Source: Phytohabitans rumicis (lineage in GTDB: Bacteria; Actinomycetota; Actinomycetes; Mycobacteriales; Micromonosporaceae). From it: DNA of 64,000 nucleotides. How positions within the stretch are numbered: position 1 is the first letter of the stretch; every line of letters starts with the position of its first letter. Below are positions 26,169 to 35,172 of this stretch, in pieces. The notes under the pieces are model-generated. The model was given only the letters and a program-made list of their open reading frames with translations, was not told where the DNA came from and did not search any database. Position numbers and translations under genes: made by a program. Location of the stretch: positions 4,154,001-4,218,000 of the forward strand of contig NZ_BLPG01000001.1 of assembly GCF_011764445.1 (NCBI RefSeq), read 5' to 3'.

Positions 26169-26726
26169 TCATGAAGGCCGCCCCCCATACGCCCAGTCAT
26201 GCACCTCGATGTCGGCGTACCGGTTCGGGGTCAGGACGGCGCGCGCCGTGTCCAGGTCTGACGCCCGGACCAGCACCGCCGTACCTAGCCAGGTGGCGCC
26301 GTCGTCGGACAGCAGCGGCCCGTACGCGATCAGGTCATCGCGGTCGGTCGGCACGACGAGGTCGGCGGCCTGCCCCGCACCCAGGCCCAGCACCAGGTAC
26401 CGGTTGCCACCGGTCCGGCCTCCGGCGAAGTCCCACATGGTGCGGCCTAGCATGTTGCGCCACCTGCGCAGCAGCACGTCCCGGTACACGCCGGCCTGGT
26501 AGTTGGGCTCCTCGAAGGCGAATGCCCGAGCGGCGGCGGGATCTGGTAGGTCGATGATGTGCACGCTGCCGGTGGGTGCGTCACCTTCGTCGGCGAAGGT
26601 CGGGCCACGGGCGATCATCTGCGCCGCGTATCGGTCCATGTAGGACCAGTGCTCTTCCAGCAGCTCGTTGCGCAGCGCCACAGAGTCGCGCCGGTCGCGG
26701 TGGAAGCAGAAGAACTCCATACCCAA
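26169..26726 (-). CDS. YCII-like protein, two-domain
   Basis: A 185-residue protein of the YCII/EthD-like (dimeric alpha-beta barrel) type. The N-terminal half has FFCFHRDRRDSVALRNELLEEH and the YCII-typical HIIDLPDPAAARAFAFEEPN; the second half (YLVLGLGAG, ending in RYADIEVHDWAYG) looks like a related second barrel. Such proteins are enzymes or small-ligand binders of unknown reaction. The TTG at 26726 is preferred over the ATG at 26720 because GGAGGT lies six bases before the TTG, whereas it would be 12 bases from the ATG. Confidence 0.78.
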   Translation of the reverse strand: MGMEFFCFHRDRRDSVALRNELLEEHWSYMDRYAAQMIARGPTFADEGDAPTGSVHIIDLPDPAAARAFAFEEPNYQAGVYRDVLLRRWRNMLGRTMWDFAGGRTGGNRYLVLGLGAGQAADLVVPTDRDDLIAYGPLLSDDGATWLGTAVLVRASDLDTARAVLTPNRYADIEVHDWAYGGRPS

Positions 26727-26917
26727 ATCTTTACCTCCACGCCGGGACCGTACGCAGGTGGGTGACCCACCCGGTCACGTTGCCTGCTACCGGTTGCGGA
26801 GTCGGGGCACGCGGCCGATGGCTTTGCGTTCGACGGCGAATGCCTGGGCCACGCGCGGGTCGCCGTGGCGCTGGCCGCGCCGCTGTGGCGCCCGCCAGCC
26901 GTATGCCCTTCAGCCGG

Positions 26918-28501
26918 TCAACCTTCTTGATCACCGGAAGCCCGCAACCGGGTGAGGATGTCCGCGATTTCCCGGGTCTCCTCGTGGTCCGGGCCGTGCA
27001 GCACGAGGAGGTCTTCGTGCAGCGGTATCAGTTCGGCGACCGCCTCTTCCGTGTAGCCCTCGGCGAGCAGCAGTATCGCGATGTTGCGGCGTAGGTCCAC
27101 CGCCTCGGTGGAGACGTCGCCGTCGCGGGCGCGGACCTGGGTGAGGACCTGCCGGAACTGCCGTAGCGCGATGGTGGCCTGTCCCAGCCCGGCGCGGCAG
27201 TGCGCCGCCTGGCGCAGGCATTCGAGTGCATCGTTGCTGGTGGGGCCGCCGGTCCGGGTGAAAGCCGCGTACAGGGCGTCGAACTCGGGCAGGGCTGCGC
27301 GGAAGTCGCCGCTGATGATGAGGATCGCGGCTCGGCGCTGGCGCAGGCTGAGCACGCGCGGGCTCTCGATGCCGAGGGCGGCTGCCGCGGGCTCGATGAC
27401 CTGATGCAGCGCTTCCGCGGCCTGGGCGTAGCGCTCATCGTCGAGCAGGTCGTCGGAGCGCGATATCGCGGCTCGGATCGCTCCGCGTAGCTCCGTTGCC
27501 CGTGCCGTCTCCGGCGAAGGAGTTGGGGGCGGGGCCGGCTGGTCGGGCGTGCCGGTCACGGTTCGGGGCCGTGGTGCATTGGGGTGGCGGTACAGCCGCG
27601 TGGGATCGGGTACACCGGCCGGCGCAAGGCCGGCCGCGGGCGGGCGCGCGCCCGCTTCGGGTAGGAACGGCACCAACCGGTCGTAGACGTCGTACGCGTC
27701 CCGAGGCCGCTGTTCGGGCTGTTTGGCCGTGAGGTCGAGGACCAGCGACTCAAGCGCTTCGGGTACGTCGGCGCGAATCTCTCGAAGGGGACGCGGCGCC
27801 TCGTACACGTGCTGGCGCATCAGTTCGAAGTCGCTACCGCCGTCGAAAAGGGTCTTGCCAGCGAGGAGCTCGTGCAGCACGCAGCCAAGGGCGTACAGGT
27901 CGCTTTGTGGGCTGATCTGGGCGCTCTGGATCTGCTCCGGCGGCATGTAATGGTGGGTGCCGACGACGCTGCCGGTCGCGGTGAGGCGGGTGACGTCGGT
28001 GCGCAGGATGGCGGCGATGCCGAAGTCAAGGACCTTGACCTCGCCGCCGGCGGACACCAGCACGTTGTCGGGTTTCAGGTCGCGGTGCACGACCGGGATG
28101 GCGTGCGCGTGGGAGAGCACAGTGCAGATCTGCGCCGTGATCGCCGCCGCCCAGTCGATCGGTAGCGGCTGGGCCGGGTCGATGTAGGCGCGCAGCGAGG
28201 TGCCGCGCACGTACTCCATAACCAGGTAGACCCGGTCGTAGGTGCGGTCGAGGACGGCATCGTAGACCTGGGGGACGCCGTGGTGCTGGATGCGGGCGGT
28301 GACCCGGGCCTCGCGGCGGAACCGCTTGGCGAACTCCTCGGCCTGCTCGGCGGTGGAGATCACGTCCGGGCGGATCAGCTTGACGGCGACCTCACGGTCG
28401 AGGACACCGTCGTATCCGCGCCAGACTTGCCCCATGCCGCCGGCGCTGATCTCGTCGACCAGCTCGTACCGGCCGACGATCGGCTCTACCCGCACCGTCA
28501 C
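26918..28501 (-). CDS. Soluble Ser/Thr protein kinase with TPR-like tail
   Basis: A 527-residue PknB-type kinase. The kinase domain (residues ~11-285) is intact: GGMGQVWRG loop, AVKLI lysine, HRDLKPDNVLV catalytic loop, DFG and an activation segment ending in MPPEQ. A proline-rich linker (TPDQPAPPPTPSPE) leads to ~190 residues of helical repeats. There is no transmembrane segment, unlike housekeeping PknB-type kinases, so it acts in the cytosol and the repeats probably bind partners. The start is GTG at 28501. It lies 83 bases after the stop of hsdR and in the same direction, so it may be co-transcribed with the restriction genes. Confidence 0.88.
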   Translation of the reverse strand: MTVRVEPIVGRYELVDEISAGGMGQVWRGYDGVLDREVAVKLIRPDVISTAEQAEEFAKRFRREARVTARIQHHGVPQVYDAVLDRTYDRVYLVMEYVRGTSLRAYIDPAQPLPIDWAAAITAQICTVLSHAHAIPVVHRDLKPDNVLVSAGGEVKVLDFGIAAILRTDVTRLTATGSVVGTHHYMPPEQIQSAQISPQSDLYALGCVLHELLAGKTLFDGGSDFELMRQHVYEAPRPLREIRADVPEALESLVLDLTAKQPEQRPRDAYDVYDRLVPFLPEAGARPPAAGLAPAGVPDPTRLYRHPNAPRPRTVTGTPDQPAPPPTPSPETARATELRGAIRAAISRSDDLLDDERYAQAAEALHQVIEPAAAALGIESPRVLSLRQRRAAILIISGDFRAALPEFDALYAAFTRTGGPTSNDALECLRQAAHCRAGLGQATIALRQFRQVLTQVRARDGDVSTEAVDLRRNIAILLLAEGYTEEAVAELIPLHEDLLVLHGPDHEETREIADILTRLRASGDQEG

Positions 28502-28584
28502 CCCCGCGCGTCGGCTGCCCCGTTCCGGGGCTCAGTGTCTCGTGTAGACGGTGCCCCGTCCAGGCTGAACGAGCTTCCGGACGG

Positions 28585-31500
28585 TCAGGCCGCGTCGTCC
28601 TCTACGCCCTCCTGGCGGCGGATCATCCGCCAGGCGGCGCTGCGGGCGCTGCGGTTGAGTGAGCTACGGAAGTCCTCCTGCGGGTCGAAGTACTTGCGGC
28701 CCATTGTGGCCATGGTGTCGAAGTGGTCCATCATCTTGTCCTCGAAGACCGGGTCGAAGACGTGGCCGAAGTTCTCCTCGTCGTTGGCGACGGCGGCCAG
28801 GCGCACCTTCGGGTCTTCGAGGGCCTCGTTGAACGGCGTGATGACGTCCTGTTCGGTGAATTCGGTGCCGTGCTTCTCGTTGAACCGGTCGATAAGCTCC
28901 GACAACAGCGACTTCTCCGGCTCTCTGGCCCCGCCGGTGCCGTCGCCGAACCCCTTGAGCTCGGTCTCACCCTCGGGAACGAGGCTGACGTCGTGGTCAC
29001 CGGTGTGCTCCACCCGCAGGTGGCTCAGATCGACCTCGCCGATGTCCACGCCGCCGTCGTCACGGCGGGGCAGCCGATTGAGCAAGTGCCGCCCGTACAG
29101 GTAGAGGCGCTCCAACTCGGCGTCGGCGTAGGGGACGATTCCGGATAGGAAGCTGTACTTGCGGACGTAGTCGTTGAGGTCCGCCCGGAAGGCTTCGGCG
29201 CTCGCCTGGTCTTCCTCGTCGTCGCTGTTGAGCAGGTCGGTGAAGCGTGCCACCGCCGGGTCCAGGTGCCGATACAACTCGGCGTGCAGCTTCTCCCACT
29301 TCGCCGCCCGCCCGGCGGCCTGCTGCTCGGCCGCCAGATAGGCCGCCGCGAACTCCTGCATCTCCGCGTCGACGAGCAGCTCCGGGGCCATCACCTTGCT
29401 CTGCGCGGTGAACAACAGGTTGGGGTCGGATGGCAGGGTGGCGGCTTCCTCGAAGTACGGGCGGAATGCCTCCTTGATGTCCTCGGCCTCGTTGGCGAAG
29501 TCCAGCACCGCAAGGTCGGACTGGTCCTTGCGGTCCATGGTCCGGTTGAGTCGGGACAGGGTCTGCACGGCGGAGATGCCGGTCAGCTTCTTGTTGACGT
29601 ACATCGTGGTGAGCAACGGTTGGTCGAAGCCGGTCTGATACTTCTCGGCGACGACTAGGATCCGGTATTCGGGCTGGCCTGCGCCGCCGGCCCGGGTGGC
29701 CTTGTCGTCCGCCCGCGTGTAGCCGAACGCCTTGGGTAGTGCCGTCTCCGACAGGCCGCCGTTCTCCTTGGCCTCGGTGGTCTCCTCACCGTCGTAGGTA
29801 AGGATGCCGGAGAACGCCACTAGCACGCCGAGGTCGTGGTAACCGCGGTCGTCGCGGTACCGCTTGATCGACCGGGCCATCTGTACGGCGCTGTGCCGCG
29901 ACGCCGTGACCACCATCGACTTGGCCCGGCCGCCGAGCCTGCCGGCGCTGTGCGCCCGGAAATGCTCGACGATGATCTGCGCATGCTGGGCGACGGTGGA
30001 GTCGTGGGTCAGCGCATACCGGGCCAGCAACGGGTTCGCCTTGGCCGGGTCGACCTCCCGCTCGTCCGGGTTCTCGTTGACCAGCTTCCAGTACGTGTTG
30101 TAAGTGACGTAGTTGCGCAGCGGGTCGAGAATGAACCCCTCCTCGATGGCTTGCCGCATCGAGTACGTGTGGAACGGGTGGTACTTCCCGTCCTCACCGA
30201 GCGTCCCGAACTCTTCCAGGGTCTTCGCTTTCGGCGTCGCCGTGAACGCGAAGTACGACAGGTTCGCGGCCCGCTGCCGGCTCTTCGCCTTTCTCTTGAG
30301 CCGAAGGTCGGTGGTGGCCGTCGCGGTGGTCGCGCCCTCGTCGTCGGAGTCAGCGTCCAGGCCGAGGTCGCGCAGCACTTCACGAACCTTGCCAGCGGCT
30401 TCGCCGGTTTGCGACGAGTGCGCCTCGTCCACCAGAATCGCGAATCGGCTGCCCTGAATCTCAGTGGGGTTGCGCCGCAGGTAATCCACCAGCGCCGGGA
30501 AGGTGTGCAGCGTGACCGTGACGATCTTTCCGGTCTCCCGGGAAAGCGCCTGGGCGAGCTGCTCCGACTTCGCCCCGTGCTGCTCGTCGATCTTCACGAC
30601 CAGGCCGGCGGTCTGCTCGAAGCTACCGACCGTCTCGCGAAGCTGCGAGTCCAGACTCCGCCGGTCGGTGATGATGATGACCTTGTCGAAGACCGGCGAG
30701 CCTGGCTTCAGCCCCGCAGCGGTCGCGTCCGGGTCCAGGTCGGCCGGATCGGTCGAGGTGTGCAACGACGACAGGCGGTGCCCGAGCCAGGCGATCGTGT
30801 TCGACTTCCCCGACCCAGCCGACGCCATGACCAGGTAGTTGTGCCCGGCACCGTGCCGGGCCGCGTGCGCCGTCAGCTTCCGCACCACATGCCACTGGTG
30901 ATAACGCGGGAAGATCAACTTCTTTCGGGTACGCCCATCCGCGCCCTTCTCCTTGTGTAGGTGGACGAAGCGCTCCAGCATGTCGAGCCAGTTGTCCCGC
31001 TGCCAGATCTCGTCCCACAGGTACGAGGTGGCGTACTTGCCGAAGGCAGTGGCGGGCGGGTTGCCCTTGCCGCCCGGCCGGCCCGGCCCTCCGAGCCGGT
31101 GTTGAGCGGCAGGAACCGGGTCGCCTTGCCCCGCAGTTGGGTGGTCACGAAGACCAGGTCCGGGTCAACTGCGAAGTTGGCGATCACCCGCCGGGCGAAG
31201 ATCAGCTCGGTGGGGTCTCGCTCGGTCCGGTACTGCTCCTTGGCGTGCTCCACGCCCGACCCGGTCAGCGGATTCTTCAATTCCGCCGTGGCGATCGGAA
31301 TCCCGTTGAGGAACAGGGTGAGGTCGAGCCGGTTGCCGCGATCGGCCTGCTTGGTCGCGTACGCCAACTCGCGCACGACGCTGAGCCGGTTCTTCCGGTA
31401 GTCGCCGAGGATGGCATCCGACTCCACGAAGGACGGCTCGAAGTACGCGACCCGGATACGAGCCCCGCGGTCCTTCACGCCTTTGCGCAGCACGTCGAGC

Positions 31501-31753
31501 AGCCCGTCCGCAGTGATCGCCTGATCGAGCCGCCTGACGAAGCCCCGCTGCGCAGCGGCCGGATCGCCGGCGTAGAGGTCCACCACACCAGCCCACTCGG
31601 CAGCCTGGGTATCGCCGATGAACTCGAAGAGCCGACCGGTATCGAATCCTACGTCGGCCCGATAGTCGACACTGGTCCCACCTCCCACCCGCCGTCGCGG
31701 AGGGAAGCAACGATGGCATCACCAAACGCAGACTCATGATGGATCGGGCTCAT
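28585..31753 (-). pseudogene. hsdR: Type I restriction subunit HsdR, two frameshifts
   Basis: Motor and nuclease subunit of a type I restriction enzyme, about 1056 residues if repaired. The start (MSPIHHESAFGD, ATG 31753) lies five bases after the hsdS stop. A missing G at 31677-31679 shifts the frame before VDYRADVGFDTGRLFEF, and another at 31087-31089 shifts it after FLPLNTGSEG; one added base at each joins all three parts. The nuclease core appears as LTLFLNGIPIATAELKN. The motor has ASAGSGKSNTIAWL (Walker A), LVDEAHSSQTGE (DEAH box) and LSRLNRTMDRKD. With the breaks taken at face value the enzyme cannot cut. If they are sequence errors the system is complete. Confidence 0.88.
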
Positions 31754-31758
31754 GGCTG

Positions 31759-33075
31759 TCAGTCCTCGATTCCCCGGCCGCTAGCGGTAGACACATCAAT
31801 CTGCCCGGTAACGGCTGCGGTGATTAGTGCCTGGCGCCGTTCGGCAATGAGTTTGCGATGTTTGGCGACGTGTATCCGGAGGGCCCCATGCTTTTCGAGC
31901 GCCTGCGAGGCCGCAGCGGCAAGCGCAGTCTGGCGAGATCGACTAGGCGTTGGGATCAGGATTCGCTTTAGGTCCCAGATGTTAATGCCCTTGATGGTGG
32001 CTCCGGTTACTCTCTGTTGGATTTGGTGAACCACGTTCGGGGACTCAAGCACAAGGCGGAGCCACGTCGGATCAGCATGCGGGCCAATAGAAATCCTCGC
32101 TGCATCTTGCGTTAAATTGGCGCCGGTTAGCTCGCCTGGAACAACTGCCACCTCGCCGACACTTCCACGGATTGCGATGACCAAGTCGCCACCCTTTAGG
32201 CGCGATCGTGCGTAGCCTGACTCGATCTCCCTGGTGGTCCTGCTCAAGAGGGTCGGGGACAGTCGACTCGCAGCAACATCGCCGCCTTTTACAATAGGCA
32301 CGCCGTCTTCGACGTTCGGTCCGGGCAGAACGATCCCATACATGATTTGGCGAAGCTGATCAGTCAGGTGCATTAGTGGAGTCCAACGCCAATTAGGTGC
32401 CAGAGGTCCTCCCGCTATGACGCCCTGATTGTTAAGCAATTCGCATAGGACGGCCCGATCGCGCTCTCTAACATCTCGTTCGAAGCTGTTCAAGTAGGCG
32501 CCGAGCTGGTCGATACGCGCGGTTTCAGCGTCAAGGAAGCCGGCGATGCGACGCTGTTCTTCTATTCTTGGGTACGCCCATGGCGCCGAGAATAACGCCC
32601 CTGTATCGAGATTTTGGATTCCTGTGGTCTGTTTGATTGCACTCTGTGTGAGCCCTTGGAAGTAAGCTGCGGCAAGGGAGTATACCAGGTATCTCGATTC
32701 AATTCCGCTCGCAGGGGCCAGCCGAGAGCAAAAATTCGAACATACGGCGACAATTTCGTGACTGTCGAACATCGCCACCATTCCGACGGGTTGTTTTTCG
32801 CCGCCCCCCGATTTTTCAAGGATTAGGTCGCCGGGTCGTAGTCTATGTTGAATGAGTGTCCTGTGGTCGACATTCCGTTGCGGTGCATTTTCTATTCGCA
32901 CTCGTTGTCGGGTGCGGTCAAAGTCGGTCGCCCGAATGCAATAGATGTCCGCACCGCCCCCGATTGGGTCATTTCCCCATACTCCATTTGTTGCAGAACC
33001 AATCATGTCCTTTAGGCGACCTCGGATCCAATGCCTCGGAGAATCGCCAACCCACGAATCCGCTGTCAGCGTCAC
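31759..33075 (-). CDS. hsdS: Type I specificity subunit HsdS
   Basis: A 438-residue subunit with two target-recognition domains that set the two halves of the recognition site for both cutting and methylation. TRD1 spans residues ~15-190 and is followed by the conserved helix EEQRRIAGFLDAETARIDQL; TRD2 spans ~225-395 and is followed by AERRQALITAAVTGQIDVS. The GTG at 33075 overlaps the hsdM stop (GTGA). Bases coding TRD1 (roughly 32.5-32.95 kb) are clearly more AT-rich than the surrounding genes, as expected where recognition domains are swapped in from elsewhere. Confidence 0.92.
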   Translation of the reverse strand: MTLTADSWVGDSPRHWIRGRLKDMIGSATNGVWGNDPIGGGADIYCIRATDFDRTRQRVRIENAPQRNVDHRTLIQHRLRPGDLILEKSGGGEKQPVGMVAMFDSHEIVAVCSNFCSRLAPASGIESRYLVYSLAAAYFQGLTQSAIKQTTGIQNLDTGALFSAPWAYPRIEEQRRIAGFLDAETARIDQLGAYLNSFERDVRERDRAVLCELLNNQGVIAGGPLAPNWRWTPLMHLTDQLRQIMYGIVLPGPNVEDGVPIVKGGDVAASRLSPTLLSRTTREIESGYARSRLKGGDLVIAIRGSVGEVAVVPGELTGANLTQDAARISIGPHADPTWLRLVLESPNVVHQIQQRVTGATIKGINIWDLKRILIPTPSRSRQTALAAAASQALEKHGALRIHVAKHRKLIAERRQALITAAVTGQIDVSTASGRGIED

Positions 33076-35117
33076 TCCGTCACCTCACCCAGCAGCGTCT
33101 GAATCTCGGACTCGAGCGCCTTCAGCTCGGCGTCGATCTCGGCGAGCGGGCGAGGTGGCTTGTAGACGTAGAAGTGGCGGGTGAAGGGGATCTCGTATCC
33201 GATCTTGGTCTTTTCGTGGTCGATCCAGGCGTCGGGGACGTGGGGGAGCACCTCGCGGCGCAGGTATTCCTCGATATCCTCGTTCAGCGGGACGTTCTCG
33301 TAGTCGCGTAGCTCCGGATCGGGCTCGGGGCTACCCTTGACGAACTGCACCTCGCCATCCGGGTCGCGCACGCCGATGATTTCGCGCATCGCCTTCTGGA
33401 ACGGGGTGCCGGTGGGCCAGAGAACCCCGGCCTCGGCCATCGTCTTGCGCAGCGTGTCCCAGGCCGCCCGCTTCGTCGTCCAGACCTGGCCGACCAGCGG
33501 CTTCAGCGCGGTGGCGAGCGCCTCGGCGTTCGTCACCTTCTGGATCGGCTTCGAGGCGGCCAGCTCGGTCAGCGTCTCCTCGGCGACCTCGAACCGGAGC
33601 TTCAGCGGGCGTTCGACGGTGATGCGACGGTAGCCGAAGTCTTCGTTGGCGAACACCTTCACCTTGGTGTGCATCGGGTGCTCAGTGTCCTGGGCGGCGT
33701 CGAGCGCTTCGGCGTACAGCTGGGTAATGGTCTTGATCTGGTCTTTGGTCAGGTATTTGCGCTTGTCGCCGAGGGATTTGCGCATCTTGGCGAACTGGTC
33801 CCGGGCGTCGAGCAGGACCACCTTGCCGCGGTGTCCGTTGGACTTGCGGTTGGTCAGGATCCAGAAGTAGGTGGAGATGCCGGTGTTGTAGAAGAGCTGG
33901 TCGGGCAGGGCGACGATGCCTTCGAGCCAGTCGTTCTCCAGGATCCACTGGCGGATGCGCGACTCACCCGACTCGGCGGCGCCGGTAAACAGCGGCGAGC
34001 CGTTGAAGACGATGGCGATCCGGCTGCCGCCCTTGCCGTCGGCGGTGACCGGCTTCATCTTCGAGATCATGTGCTGGAGGAAGAGCAGCGAGCCGTCGTT
34101 GATCCGGGGCAGGCCAGCGCCGAAGCGACCGCTCTCGCCGAGCGTTTCGTACTCGTGCTCGACGTCGTCCTTGACCTTCTTCCACTCCACTCCGAAGGGT
34201 GGATTGGCCAGCAGGTAGTCGAAGTGCTGGGCACGGTGGCCGTCGTCGCTGAACGAGTTGCCGAACTTGATGTTCTCCGGGTCCTGGCCCTTGATCATCA
34301 TGTCGGAGCGGCAGATCGCCCAGGACTCCGGGTTGAGTTCCTGACCGAAGACGGTGACCGTAGCGGACGGGTTGAGCAACTTGATGTGTTCTTCAGCGGC
34401 GGAGAGCATGCCGCCCGTGCCGCATGCCGGGTCCATGACCGTCCGCGAAGCCACGGGCATGCTGAGCGCGTCGTCGTCCGGCGCGATAAGCAGGTTGACC
34501 ATCAGCTCGATGACCTCGCGGGGGGTGAAGTGCTCACCGGCGGTCTCGTTGGACTGCTCGGCGAAGCGCCGGATCAGCTCCTCGAATACGTAGCCCATCT
34601 GGTGGTTGGAGACGATGACCTTGGGCTGGCCGTCCTCGCCGAGGACGGGCTTGCCGTCCTTGAGCTCGATGGGCCGCAGGTCGAGGTCCGCGAATCGGCC
34701 TATCACCCGGTAGAGCAGGTTCGCGTTGTCGAGCCGCCGGATCTGCTGGGGGAAGTCGTACTTTTCGAGCACCTCCTGCGCGTTCATGGAGAAGGCGCCG
34801 ACGTACGCGAGCAGGTGCTTCGCCGCCTGGCTCGAATCCTTGGTGATCGCTTTCAGGGTGTAGCCGCTGGTGTTGTAGAAGCTGTGGCCGGCGGCGCGGC
34901 GCAGAAACCGGGGCAGGTCGACATTCACCTGCCCTTTCAGCCGGTCGTACTCCGCGAGGACCTTGTCCTTGGTGGGCTCCAGGACGCATTCCAGGCGGCG
35001 TAGCACGGTGAGCGGCAGGATGACCTTGCCGTAGTCGGACTGCTTATAGTCGCCGCGCAGAAGATCGGCCACCGACCAAGCGTGGTTCGCCAGCTCGGTG
35101 TGCTTGCTGCTGTTCAA
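33072..35117 (-). CDS. hsdM: Type I modification subunit HsdM (N6-adenine methylase)
   Basis: A 681-residue modification subunit. The N-terminal HsdM domain (SVADLLRGDYKQSDYGKVIL) precedes the methylase domain with MDPACGTGGMLSAAEEH (SAM motif I) and LLANPPFGVEW (catalytic motif IV, NPPF), and a C-terminal region that contacts HsdS. It methylates adenine within the site chosen by HsdS. The start is a TTG at 35117, supported by GGAAGG six bases upstream. The frame is intact, in contrast to hsdR. It lies 55 bases after the second methylase and heads the hsdM-hsdS-hsdR run. Confidence 0.94.
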   Translation of the reverse strand: MNSSKHTELANHAWSVADLLRGDYKQSDYGKVILPLTVLRRLECVLEPTKDKVLAEYDRLKGQVNVDLPRFLRRAAGHSFYNTSGYTLKAITKDSSQAAKHLLAYVGAFSMNAQEVLEKYDFPQQIRRLDNANLLYRVIGRFADLDLRPIELKDGKPVLGEDGQPKVIVSNHQMGYVFEELIRRFAEQSNETAGEHFTPREVIELMVNLLIAPDDDALSMPVASRTVMDPACGTGGMLSAAEEHIKLLNPSATVTVFGQELNPESWAICRSDMMIKGQDPENIKFGNSFSDDGHRAQHFDYLLANPPFGVEWKKVKDDVEHEYETLGESGRFGAGLPRINDGSLLFLQHMISKMKPVTADGKGGSRIAIVFNGSPLFTGAAESGESRIRQWILENDWLEGIVALPDQLFYNTGISTYFWILTNRKSNGHRGKVVLLDARDQFAKMRKSLGDKRKYLTKDQIKTITQLYAEALDAAQDTEHPMHTKVKVFANEDFGYRRITVERPLKLRFEVAEETLTELAASKPIQKVTNAEALATALKPLVGQVWTTKRAAWDTLRKTMAEAGVLWPTGTPFQKAMREIIGVRDPDGEVQFVKGSPEPDPELRDYENVPLNEDIEEYLRREVLPHVPDAWIDHEKTKIGYEIPFTRHFYVYKPPRPLAEIDAELKALESEIQTLLGEVTE

Positions 35118-35172
35118 CGGGTTCCTTCCGTCAGGTCCGGGACGGGGACGTTTCTTGGACTATCGGCCGTGC

